From Mesorhabditis belari (lineage: Eukaryota; Nematoda; Chromadorea; Rhabditida; Rhabditidae): 64,000 bases of DNA. The notes beneath the pieces were generated by a model that was not told where the DNA came from, did not search any database, and saw nothing but the letters and a program-made list of their open reading frames with translations. Every line of letters begins with the position of its first letter. Position 1 is the stretch's first letter. Position numbers and translations under genes: made by a program. Shown one piece after another: positions 53,845-63,729 of this stretch. The DNA lies in contig CAUEEP010000690.1 of the NCBI GenBank assembly GCA_958450365.1, positions 1-64,000 of the forward strand, written 5' to 3'.

Positions 53845-55032
53845 TTAGAATTGAATCGATGAAACATATTTGGCGAAGAAAAAGTCATTGTTCACAAAAT
53901 AAATACAGTCACGCCTCTCGTCGACTCTTTTCAAATAGCAATCAAATAGACCACCAAGATAAACAGAATGCTCAACCCGACTCTTGATTGGACTCTTGAT
54001 TGGATCCTTAGAATGAAGGTAATCATTAGAATCAGAAAGAGAATTATCAGAAACAGAAAGAGATTCAGCCGAAACAGAAACAGAACAAGGAGAATCATAA
54101 CGAAAACCATCACAATCATCCGTAATCCTGTGTTTTCTCAGCGTTTCCATCATTGTATCCCTGATGAAAGTCTTGATTGATTCGTTGACCTGACGAAATT
54201 CAGGAAAGTTCTTCATCAAATTGTTAATTTCAACTGACGCTTCACCTCGCACGAAACAAGCGGCTTCTTTATTTTCACTCGGAATTCCGGAATTCAGGAT
54301 CCACTCAATCGTCGATTTGGCATTTCCAAAAGGAGCCTCAGTAATAAATAATTCACATTGAGTCTTCGAAAGCGCTTCATAAACTCTTGGATAAAAATCA
54401 GGATCACGATAAAGATCCACTGAGATGATTTTGCAATTTTGAAGGCTTCCATTGATCAAAGATAACATAAGTTGTTGATGTCTCTCTCCCCATAAATGGC
54501 AAAACCACAATGATGCTCGATCGGTGACCTCCTTTTTAAAACCCCACAAAAAATCGTTGAAATTGTTCTGATAGATACTAACTTCCAACTCGTCGACTTG
54601 TTTCAAATTGGCGAAGGCCTCCTTGAGTGTCCAAGGTTCTTCCTCGTCCCAGTCGTCACAATACACATCTGAAATGACCAAAAGCGAACATCGTTCAAAA
54701 TGTGATAGGAGAAGGCCTTTATGTGACCAGACATGAAATGGAACAGGCCTTGATTCAGCGAATTTCATGATGAAAACTAGATCTCGGTAGCGTTTGCGCT
54801 TTGCGTCAACCAGACTTCGCTCACCGATCTCGACGCTAATCAAATGGATTTGTTTTCCAAAAATCCGTCCTGGTTTCTGGAGAAGAATCCATCGAAATCT
54901 TCTGTCAACTTTCATCAATTCGGGCACATCTTTGGGGTCCAATTCATCGATTACTTCCAAAACCAGATCGTAGCAGAGTTTGTCCATCGGGAAATTGAGA
55001 AGATTGGGCGTCTCGACTGGAAGTTCTGCCAT
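53845..55032 (-). CDS. F-box-like protein with short tail (intact copy 7)
   Basis: 395 residues. Start MAELPVETPNLLNFPMDKLC on the minus strand after TTTTCAGGTAGA; F-box-like segment YDLVLEVIDELDPKDVPELM. Middle region to about 310, with a distinct stretch EEPWTLKEAFANLKQVDEL. Tail CDGFRYDSPCSVSVSAES and SLSVSDNSLSDSNDYLHS, then LFDCYLKRVDERRDCIYFV and FFFAKYVSSIQF. The second terminal segment (53766-53810) has CGG in place of the acceptor CAG and a deletion, so only one end is possible. Confidence 0.85.
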   Translation of the reverse strand: MAELPVETPNLLNFPMDKLCYDLVLEVIDELDPKDVPELMKVDRRFRWILLQKPGRIFGKQIHLISVEIGERSLVDAKRKRYRDLVFIMKFAESRPVPFHVWSHKGLLLSHFERCSLLVISDVYCDDWDEEEPWTLKEAFANLKQVDELEVSIYQNNFNDFLWGFKKEVTDRASLWFCHLWGERHQQLMLSLINGSLQNCKIISVDLYRDPDFYPRVYEALSKTQCELFITEAPFGNAKSTIEWILNSGIPSENKEAACFVRGEASVEINNLMKNFPEFRQVNESIKTFIRDTMMETLRKHRITDDCDGFRYDSPCSVSVSAESLSVSDNSLSDSNDYLHSKDPIKSPIKSRVEHSVYLGGLFDCYLKRVDERRDCIYFVNNDFFFAKYVSSIQF

Positions 55033-55448
55033 TCTACCTGAAAATTTAAAAATTAGAAAAGAACAATCAAATATCTGGCAGAAAATTTGGCTACAAAACA
55101 AAAACAATCCACAAGGTGGGGACAAATGCCGGTTTTTAGCTAAAGTTTGTCGTGTCGTAGACCAAAAATAGCTGATTCGTCATCAAAACAATGCTTAAAA
55201 CTAGTAGAACATCCGCTTAAAAAGATATAAAAGTCTATTCTAACAAGGAACAACTCAAAAAGCTCAAAATATGGCAGAAAACATCACCAATAAGTTTTGG
55301 GAAGAAGCGAAGAATGAATTCCAGGAGCGAAAATTCCCCTTTACCCCATCAATTGATACCGTAGCCCATGAGGTTGTCTTTTAGAATTAGAATTTGGGTG
55401 TTTGGCTCACATTTTGTTTGCAACTCTTAATTCAAGGTTTCATGGAGG

Positions 55449-56434
55449 TCACATAAAGTCCTTCTCCTGTCACAGGTTGAACGATGCTCCGTTTTGATCA
55501 TTTCAGAATCAGCTGGGTGGGGAAACTGGCTTGCTGGGAGACTTTCGGCACTGAAGAAGGCTTTCGCCGATTTGAAACAAGTCGACGAGTTGGAAGTTAA
55601 TATCTATGGGAACAATCTCAACGATGTTTTGTCGAATTAAAAGCTGAACTCACCGATCGAACAGCATTGAATTTTTCCTATTCACGGGGAGAGACACATC
55701 CACAACTTGTGTTGTCTTTGATCAATGGAAGCCTTCAAAATTGCAAAATGATTTCACTGAAACTTGATCGTGCTCCTGATCTTGATTCAACAATTTATTC
55801 GGCACTTTCGAAGACTCAACTTGAGTTATTTGTGCCTGAGCTTGATTCAGAAGATGTCAACTCGACAATTGAGTTGATTCTGAATTCCGGGATTCCGAGT
55901 GGAAATAAAGAAGCTGCTTGTTTTGTGGAAGGTGAAATGGCTGTTGAAATTAGCAATTGGATCAAGAACTTTCCTGAAATTCGTGGGGTCAACGAGCCGA
56001 ACAGGACTTTCGTGAGGGATACAATGATAGAAACGCTGAGAAAACACGGGTTTATGGTTCAGTGTTGTGATCGTTCTCGTTTTCGTTCTCGTGTTCGTTC
56101 TGTTTCTGTCTCTGCTAAATCTCTTTCTGATTCTAATCATTCTCGTCATTCTATGGATCGTAGTCCAATGAAGAGAAGGGTTGAGAATTATGAATCTCTT
56201 TCTCTTTCTGATTCTAATCATTCTGGTTCTGTTTCTGAGGATTCTCGTTATGATTCTGATCATTCTCGTCATTCTATGGCTCGTAGTCCAATGAAGAGAG
56301 GGGTTCAGCTTCATGTTTATCTTGATGGTCCATTTGATTGCTATTTGAAAAGAATCGACAAGAAGTGTGACTGTATTTATGTTGTGAACGATAACTTTTT
56401 CTTCGCCAAATATGGTTCATCGATTCAATTCTAA
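55449..56434 (+). pseudogene. F-box/SD-tail copy lacking the F-box, frameshifted
   Basis: Begins abruptly at HKVLLLSQVERCSVLIISES, joined to an upstream block of the opposite-strand copy 53845. A missing T near 55637 shifts the frame before AELTDRTALNF. From 55667 the frame is open: GETHPQLVLSLINGSLQNC, a moderate tail (RSRFRSRVRSVSVSAKSLSD) and GPFDCYLKRIDKKCDCIYVV, FFFAKYGSSIQF. The second terminal segment has a TAA after VYGT. Confidence 0.83.
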
Positions 56435-56639
56435 CTTTGTTTGTTGATGCCCCAATACTTTGTATTTTTTCAGATTACTTTTATGACAGCAATTATTTAG
56501 TCTATGGCACCTAATTCCGCTTTTTTGCCAAAAATGTGCCTGTCGAAATTTGAGGTTTTGAGTACTATTTTGTGATCTTTTTTCACCTTTTACTCTATGC
56601 ATAAATAAATGCTTAGTTCAATCAATAAAATCAAATGTA

Positions 56640-57000
56640 AAAGCGTTGACTTGGTATTTTGGTTTTGTACTAATAAACAGTAAAATCATAAATTCAACTT
56701 ACTTTCTGCTACCCTTCAGGTTTCAAATCCTGTTTAGATAGCTGGTTTAACATTGTAGAGAGAGCTTACAAACATTTGTGTCGCCACCGACGAGTATTAA
56801 TCTTGTGTTGGATGCTGCGCGTTCTTGTTATGTTGTAAGCGCTTTGGGGAAATCCATTTAACCTTCTTTGTGCAATTCGGCTATTCTCAAGCAAAATCAT
56901 CCTCGATGATAAGGTTAAAGCGGGTCGCACCCCAAACTCTATGCATAAATAAATATTTGGTTCAATCAAGAAAATCAAATGTAATAGCGTTCGACTTTAA
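56640..57000. other. Unrecognised insertion within the F-box 3' region
   Basis: The family's 3' sequence (TATGCATAAATAAAT) occurs at 56595 and again at 56940, with about 300 bp of unrelated sequence between. No terminal repeats or coding signature were found. Confidence 0.4.
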
Positions 57001-57139
57001 CGCTAAATGTATTTATTGAAGAGTTTGACTTGGTTCTAAGCTTTCTAAGCTGCGTAAATGCGTAAAATCAAAACAATGCGCAAAAAAAGTAAGATTTGCG
57101 TTTAAAAAGATATAAAAATCTATTCTAACAAGGAACAAC

Positions 57140-57880
57140 TCTGATTCCCGAGTTTTAATTGGAAGAAGGGAGATCGAAAGGAAATCGAAGTTTTTGCTTA
57201 GTCGAAAGATTTTAGAGCAAATTTTACAGGTTTAAATAAACTGCTCTTTGCAAATTATTCTGCTAGATTTTGGCCCTAAATTGTAGCTATTTTTGGCCTA
57301 AGCTGGAGCTATTTTGGCCGTATAGAACACCCGTGGGTCATTGCTTGCCCCTCGGCTGTGCGTCATCGTCTCTTTTCCTCTCCCCTTCTTTTTTTCTGAG
57401 CAAATCGATTTCGCCATCCTTTTCGTGGAAAGGCTCTGCGGCTTTATTTTGAGTTTGTCCAGTTTGCCCCTCAAAAAGCGTTCCGAAATTAACTTTTACC
57501 TTTGCATTTTAACTAAAAATTTATGCAAACCCAGTTCTTTTTTAAATGTTTCATTTAAAATTAAAATTTCATTTAAATTAAAGAAAATCTTAAAAAAAGT
57601 GAAAACCTTTTAGTTTTGTGTAATAGGTTTTAGTTTTTCTTTGGTCTTTCTTCAATCCGATCTTTTTTCAATTACTCCTCTAGAAAATGAACGATGATTG
57701 CGAGTCTGAAGCGATTCAATCGATCTCCTCATCATCCACTCGACGACAAACAAAGCCGGTGCCCGCTTTCTTTCGTCATCAAGGCGATTGTGTGAATAAA
57801 AGTACGCCACAATACGGACAAGTGCCAATCTATGCAAGGAACCGAGCAGGAGGATGGTCATTTGTTAGGGAAGAAGATGT
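57140..57880 (+). repeat. Arm of the inverted duplication (pair with 22.77-23.60 kb)
   Basis: Inverted counterpart of the arm near 23 kb, including ATTCCCGAGTTTTAAT and GTATAGAACACCCGTGGGTC. Confidence 0.75.
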
Positions 57881-57938
57881 GGGTCTTTCTTGTCAACAAA
57901 TTATAGTGTTTACAACCAAAGTTCAGCAAGAACTTAAC
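57687..57938 (+). CDS. Putative exon MNDDCESEA
   Basis: After CTCCTCTAG the ATG opens NDDCESEAIQSISSSSTRRQ, TKPVPAFFRHQGDCVNKST and PQYGQVPIYARNRAGGWSF, stopping at 57938-57940. Coding composition is plausible through about residue 65 (REEDVG), where a possible donor GTGGGTC lies. The inverted copy near 22.9 kb keeps the first 21 residues and then is altered. No family recognised. Confidence 0.4.
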
Positions 57939-58204
57939 TAGAATACGGAATATGTGTCCTTGATTGGTATGGATAGATACAAAAGTTTAAAAGTTAGACA
58001 AACCTAAAACAATAGACCATTTAAGACATCCAGAGGTGATCATAAACTGATCATAATAATCATAATTGAAATTGATCGTAAACTTTGATGAGGATAGAGT
58101 TTTTTGAACCTAGCAACTGAAAGATTTCTTATTTATTTGGTTTAGGTCGTCCTTTGGGGGCATATCCTCGAGAAATTGAACTATAGTTTGGCCATCGATT
58201 TCAG

Positions 58205-58441
58205 GCGATTTGTCTCTCACCGACGTGTCTACGCATCCGCGGTTTCATTCTCGCGATTTTCATCATTCTCTCTGTTGTCTACACAATTCTTCGCTTCGGT
58301 ATTCCGTTTTATGCTTGGCTTTCTCGCAAAGAAGCTGATCCCCGTAAAGGCTATTTAATGCTCTCGAAAGAAGTGGCTAAGAATTATGATGCGAATAGCT
58401 TGAATAGCCTCTCGAAAAGCATGCATCTTGTTATACAATGA
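58205..58441 (+). CDS. Membrane-protein terminal exon, open copy
   Basis: After the acceptor ATCGATTTCAG, 78 codons run in frame to TGA: AICLSPTCLRIRGFILAIFI, ILSVVYTILRFGIPFYAWLS, RKEADPRKGYLMLSKEVAKN and NSLSKSMHLVIQ. One hydrophobic helix of about 22 residues is followed by a cytosol-like charged tail. The frameshifted copy is at 24249 (other strand) and a 3' piece is at 42780. Upstream exons are not identified. Probably a single-pass membrane protein; family unknown. Confidence 0.6.
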   Translation, partial: AICLSPTCLRIRGFILAIFIILSVVYTILRFGIPFYAWLSRKEADPRKGYLMLSKEVAKNYDANSLNSLSKSMHLVIQ

Positions 58442-59580
58442 AATGTGCTTCAATAGATTTTGATCGAATGAAAGGGTGAAAGCTTTGGGTCGATGGATTT
58501 GGCAACTAAATAAATAATTATATTATAAACATTTAAACACTATTATAAACACAATGCAAATACAAAAAAAGCTACAAAAAAGGGGAAAAAGGAAAGAGGT
58601 GATGAGAATCAAAGAGAAGTGGAAGTGGAGGGAGCGGCGTCGTCGTCGTGGGGGGTTGCGGCCATCTGCAAAAATAGAAATCCCAGTACTGAGTGAAGTA
58701 GAGTAAAGTTTTACCTTGATAGAGGGGCCCGGCGGATCGGGGTCGCAGGCGGACTCAGCTTCAGCGACCGCCTTCGGGCCACTCCGATTTGATGAATGAT
58801 TTGAATCGTTCTCACTAAAGTGAAATTACTTTGATTTTATATTAACATATTCCAACGGGTTCCACATGGTTGATTGTGATCTTCAAGGTTTTTTCACTAT
58901 CGTTGTTCAAATCGATATGCAACTCTGCATTACGCTAAATGGACAACAAAATAAATTTGAGTTACTGAAAAAATTCACTTGATTTTCTTCCGTTTTGTTC
59001 ATGTCTCGTGACCAAAGCTCATTAATTCGTCTACGATGACTAAAACTAATTATTTGTAATACTCTTATAAATCATAATACTAGTTACGAGATCAAATAAC
59101 AGACTTTGCCACCGCTTCAGGTGTAACTGAAAGTTGTACAATAACAAGTCAAAATTTAACAAGGAATCGAATAGTGCTCTTCATTTATTGATCTGACCTC
59201 TCCACGTTGAGATATAAGCCCAATGAGGTAAATTCAATTCTTTTTTAGAATTCCTCATGATTTTTCTCATGAGGCCTGTATCTCAACTTGAAGAAATCGA
59301 ATCAACAAACGGACGGTAGCATTCGATTCCTTGTAAAATTTCGACTTATAAATATACGACTTTCAAAAGTTAAAATTTTGCGAATACACATGCAATCGGC
59401 GGTCAAAGTTGGAGACCCTAAAATTCCGCCAAAAGAGTAAGGGGACTCATCAGTTTTTTCAGAAATTTTTTTTTGTCAGATCCATCAAAAACACTCAAAA
59501 ATGTGACAAAAATCACGTAATATTAGTTTCTTTAAATTTCAGCACGATTCGCAATTTAGAATTTCAAAAAATCAAATTTA
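58442..59580. repeat. Module copy C (shorter)
   Basis: Third copy of the 2-kb module. It stops near AATTTAGAATTTCAAAAAAT, where copies A and B continue, and passes directly into an F-box upstream block. Confidence 0.8.
58842..59126 (-). CDS. 3' exons of a small spliced gene, copy C
   Basis: Exons 59105-59126, 58979-59039 and 58842-58934 on the minus strand match copies A and B with the same phases and stop. Changes are GAT to AAT (RNAELH) and ATG to ATT (RRRINELW). The donor of the first exon is GTCTGT, as in copy A. Confidence 0.5.
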
Positions 59581-60055
59581 AAATCAAAACACCCAAATTC
59601 GAGTTCTAAATGACAACCTAGTGGGTTACGGTGCCAATTGATGGGATAAAAAGGAGATTTTACGCTAGCGAAATCATTCTTCTCTTCTCCCCGAAAGTTA
59701 TGGGTGATCTTTTCTGCCATATTTTGGGCTTTTAGCGTTGTTATTCCTTGTTAGAATACACTTTTATGCCTTTTTAAAGGCATATCTTACTAGTTTTAAG
59801 CATTATTTTGATGACAGATGGCCTATTTTTCGTCTACGACACGTTTTTGCTTAAAAACAGCGACTGTTTGAATCTTTTCAGTCAATTTTTGCTCCTTTTA
59901 GAGGTAAAGCTTTGATTATTGTTGTTTATGCACTAAAGATCATCACAAGTTTTAAAGAAATCAAAGATTTTATCAAACTTTAGCTAAAACCCGCATTTGT
60001 CCCCTCCTTGTCGATTGTTTTTGTTCTGTAGCCAACTTTTCTCCTTATATTTACG

Positions 60056-60340
60056 CTCCGCCCACTTGCCGATAGCAAGGGGAGGCTAGGCCGTGCCCCC
60101 TTTGCCCCATTCACTTTCCCCATTCCCCATCACAGCCAGAAGCCATCAAATATTTTGAGAAACAGTTTTTTTCATACGCTTACATTTCACAAAACTTATT
60201 TACTATTCAGTTTCCTTAAGTAAGTATTCTATGGACATTGGCATCCATCCTATTAACACAGTCTCCTCAAACTTGAAGCAAAACTTTTTCTGTCGCACTT
60301 TTTCAATTATTTTTTACGTTAAGTTTGCAAAAATAATTTT
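60056..60340 (+). repeat. GC-rich segment inserted at the F-box start
   Basis: Nearly identical to 63066-63355 and, inverted, similar to 36055-36225. It replaces the last part of the upstream block, the acceptor and the first 25 codons of the 60341 copy. Starts GCTCCGCCCACTTGCC. Confidence 0.85.
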
Positions 60341-61727
60341 TTGGAAGTAATCGATGATTTGGATCCAAAAGATGTGCCCGAATTGATGAAGGTTGACAGA
60401 AGGTTTCGATGGATTCTTCTCCAGAAACCAGCACGGATTCTTGGCAAACAAGTCCATTTGATTAGCGTCGAGATGGATGGTCGAGGAAGTCTGGATGAGG
60501 GGCGCAAACGCTACCATGATCTAGTCTTCATCATGAAATTCGCTGAATCAAGGCCTCTTCCATTTTATTTCTTGTCACATAAAGTCCTTCTCCTGTCCCA
60601 GGTTGAACGATGTTCGGTTTTGAAGATTTCAGAAGCTGGATGGGGATCGATTAATACGAAGAAACTTTCGGCACTCAAGAAGGCCGTCGCCAGTTTGAAA
60701 CGAGTCGAAGAGTTGGAAGTTAAGCTCTATGGGGACAATTTCAACGATTTTTTGTTGAATTTGAAGGCTGAAGTCACCGGTCGAGCATCATTGAATTTCA
60801 ACTATTTAGATTTACGACTTATGTTGTCTTTGATCAATGGAGGCCTTCAAAATTGCAAAAGGATCTTAGTGGATCTTTATGATGATCTTGGTTTTTATCC
60901 AACGATTTATGAAGCACTTTCGAAGACTCAACTTGAGTTATTTATGACTAATGTTTATCCAAGTGATGTCAAATCGACAATTGAGTGGATTCTGAATTCC
61001 GGAATTCCGAGTAAAAATAAAGAAGCCACTTGTTTCGTGCAAGGTGAAATGACTGTTGAAATTAAGAATTTGATCAAGAACTTTCCTGAAATTCGTGAGG
61101 TCAACGAACCAAACAAGACTTTCATCAGGGATACAATGATGGAAACGCTGAGAAAACACAGAGTTATGGTTGTTAGTTGTTATCGTTCTCGTTCTTATTT
61201 CCCTCTTTCTGTTTCTGTTTCGGCTGCATCTCTTTCTATTTCTGGGGATCCTCGTTCTGATTCTGATGATCCTTGCTCGGATTCTGATGATTCTGATTCT
61301 GATGATGTCCGTTCTGATTCTGATGATTCTGATTCTGATTCTGATTCTGATGATTCTCTTTCTGATTCTGCTGAATCTGATTATTGTGATCGTTCTCTTT
61401 CTCCTCCTCCTGCTCCTCCTCGTTCTCGTTCTCGTTCTCGTTCTGTTTCTGTATCTGCTGAATCCCTTCATTCTAGGGATGGTAATCCAATGCAGAGGTG
61501 TTGATCATTATGAATCTCTTTCTGTTTCGACAGAATCTCTTTCTGATTCTGATGATTCCCTTCATTCTATGGATCGTAGTCCAATCAAGGGAGGGGTTGA
61601 GCATTCTGTTTGTCTTGATGGTCCATTTGATTGCTATTTGAAAAGAATCGACGAGACGCGTCACTGTATTTATGTGGTCAACGATTACTTTTTCTTCGCC
61701 AAATATGTTTCATCGATTCAATTCTGA
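60341..61727 (+). pseudogene. F-box/SD-tail copy with foreign 5' end and tail frameshift
   Basis: The family sequence begins at TTGGAAGTAATCGATGA, inside the F-box. The frame is open to 61504: middle region, then a tail with SDSDDSDSDDVRSDSDDS and CDRSLSPPPAPPRSRSRSR. Two bases are missing after NPM (ATGCAGAGGTG against ATGAAGAGAGGTG), giving TGA. The remaining coding sequence (VDHYESLSVSTESLSDSD, GPFDCYLKRIDETRHCIYVV, FFFAKYVSSIQF) continues in another frame to 61727. Closest relative is the 31573 gene; the copies share over 2.5 kb. Confidence 0.84.
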
Positions 61728-61766
61728 CTTTGTTTGTTGATGCCCCAATACTCTGTATTTTTTCAG

Positions 61767-61843
61767 ATTCCTTTTATGGCAGCAATTATTTAGTCTATGT
61801 CTACTTCCTCTTTTTTGCCAAAAATGTGCCTGTCGAAATTTGA
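61767..61843 (+). other. Second terminal segment of the 60341 copy
   Basis: After TTTTTTCAG it encodes SFYGSNYLVYVYFLFFAKNV and PVEI with TGA, still open although the gene is broken. Confidence 0.45.
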
Positions 61844-62433
61844 ATTTTTGAGGACGAGATTTTGTTTAGTGATATTTTATTGTGATATGTGAGTACTATT
61901 TTGTCATAGTTTTTCACCTTTTACTCTGTCTATGCATAAATAAATGCTTGGTTCAATCAATGAAATCAAATGTAATAGCGTTCGACTTTAACTCTGCATC
62001 TATTTATTGAAGAGTTTGACTTTATTCTAAGCTTTAAAAACGCCAATGGACTTCTGATACATCCTGGATCGAATTCTTCTTCACTGAACATACGTGAAAA
62101 GAGGAGATCTCAGAATTGAGCGGAAATATAACGGAGGCCTCAAGCTAGGGTGACAAAGAAGTCTTAGGACAATGACAGTCATTTGATGATCTGTAATGCT
62201 AAGAGCTAAACTAAATCCTTCAACATTTATGGCTATCAATAACGAAACAGTTGAAGCAAAGTAGTTCCATCCATTAAAGCACTTTTGCATGGCGATCAGA
62301 AAATGTTTTTCGTTTTTCTAGATTCTGAAATCAAGAATAGGAAGAAAAAGCCAAAATTTTATGAACATCATATCTAAGGGATGCTTTTTTCTTAACCACA
62401 CCTTTTAGATCATGCATTTTAATCAAAGGTTTA

Positions 62434-62485
62434 ATCCGCGTCACCGATATAAAGTAAATGCCTACTTTATATCGGTGACGCGGAT
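62434..62485. repeat. Perfect 19-bp hairpin, second copy
   Basis: Same stem as at 33796, with the loop differing at one base. Part of the duplication shared by 31.5-34.4 kb and 60.3-63.06 kb. Confidence 0.85.
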
Positions 62486-63065
62486 GCTATGCTGGAAAGG
62501 ACGGGACATGTTTTGTAATTTTAAGCTTTTTGAGTTATTCTTTGTTGGAATAGACTTATTTTTAAACTTTAAACTTAAATTTTTTAAAATCCCACTAGTT
62601 TTTAAGCATTATTTTGATGAAAAATGTTGTTGCTGGTTTTTATGAAGCAAAAACGGTGTTAATAAGCAAAAATGTGTGGTAGAACAAAAATAGATCGCAA
62701 TAAGTGCAACAAAATGACACCAAACACATAAAGATTGGGCCACTTAATGGCGCGAACGAAACGCGCCATAACTTTCGTGCGCCATATGTGGGCCAATCTT
62801 TATGATTTGTTGTTCTTTAGTCATTTTATTGCAATTATTCTGATCTATTTTTCGTCTACGACATATTTTCGCTTCAAAAAAGCGACTGTTTGAATCTTTT
62901 CAGTCAATTTTTGCTCCTTTTAGAGGTAAAGCTTTGATTATTGTTGTTTATGCACTAAAGATCATCACAAGTTTTAGAGAAATCAAAGATTTTATCAAAC
63001 TTTAGCTAAAACCCGCATTTGTCCCCTCCTTGTCGATTGTTTTTGTTCTGTAGCCAACTTTTCTC

Positions 63066-63365
63066 CTTATATTTACGCTCCGCCCACTTGCCGATAGCAA
63101 GGGGAGGCTAGGCCGTGCCCCCTTTGCCCCATTCACTTTCCCCATTCCCCATCACAGCCAGAAGCCATCAAATATTTTGAGAAACAGTTTTTTTCATACG
63201 CTTACATTTCACAAAACTTATTTACTATTCAGTTTCCTTAAGTAAGTAGTCTATGGACATTGACATCCATCCTATTAAGACAGTCTCCTAAAACTTGAAA
63301 CAAAACTTTTTCGGTCGCACTTTTTCAATTATTTTTTACGTTAAGTTTGCAAAAATAATTTTTAA
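63066..63365 (+). repeat. GC-rich segment, complete copy with zinc-ribbon-like gene flank
   Basis: Same as 60056-60340. Here it continues into the sequence upstream of the zinc-ribbon-like gene, so this is probably the source side of the fusion. Its left edge joins the F-box upstream block at TATATTTAC|GCTCC. Confidence 0.85.
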
Positions 63366-63549
63366 TATAAAAATTATTGCATTTAAACAAAATTTGGCAT
63401 TTTTACTTATTTGCCCGGAATCTATGCACTAGATTACCCCAAAAAATGCATCGATTTACGACGGATATAAGCTCAGCCCTTTCTTCATTGTTTCTATCCT
63501 CTATTTATTTTGCTTTGCCTCAAATTGAGTTACAGAAGTAAGTGTGAGG

Positions 63550-63729
63550 ATGCCAGATTATTTGCCGTGCGACGGATGCGAGAAACCATCAGACTTGGTG
63601 ATTTGTTGGACCTCAAGTGACAAGGAAGAATCTGGCATGTTTTGTGTCCAATGCTATGAAGAACGCGAACCACCGAAAGACGATAGCAAATGGCAATTTT
63701 CAATGCTAATTTCTTTTTTGATTCATTGA
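63550..63729 (+). CDS. Small zinc-ribbon-like protein, copy 2
   Basis: 59 residues; the ATG at 63550 lies 20 bp after a GAGTTACAG acceptor. MPDYLPCDGCEKPSDLVICW, TSSDKEESGMFCVQCYEERE, then PPKDDSKWQFSMLIS. CxxC pairs at residues 7-10 and 32-35 match copy 35590. The C-terminus differs and becomes hydrophobic, possibly reading into what was an intron (KDDSKW is followed by GGCAATTTTC, with no clear donor). Upstream lie the GC-rich segment and an F-box upstream block. No family recognised. Confidence 0.5.
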   Translation: MPDYLPCDGCEKPSDLVICWTSSDKEESGMFCVQCYEEREPPKDDSKWQFSMLISFLIH

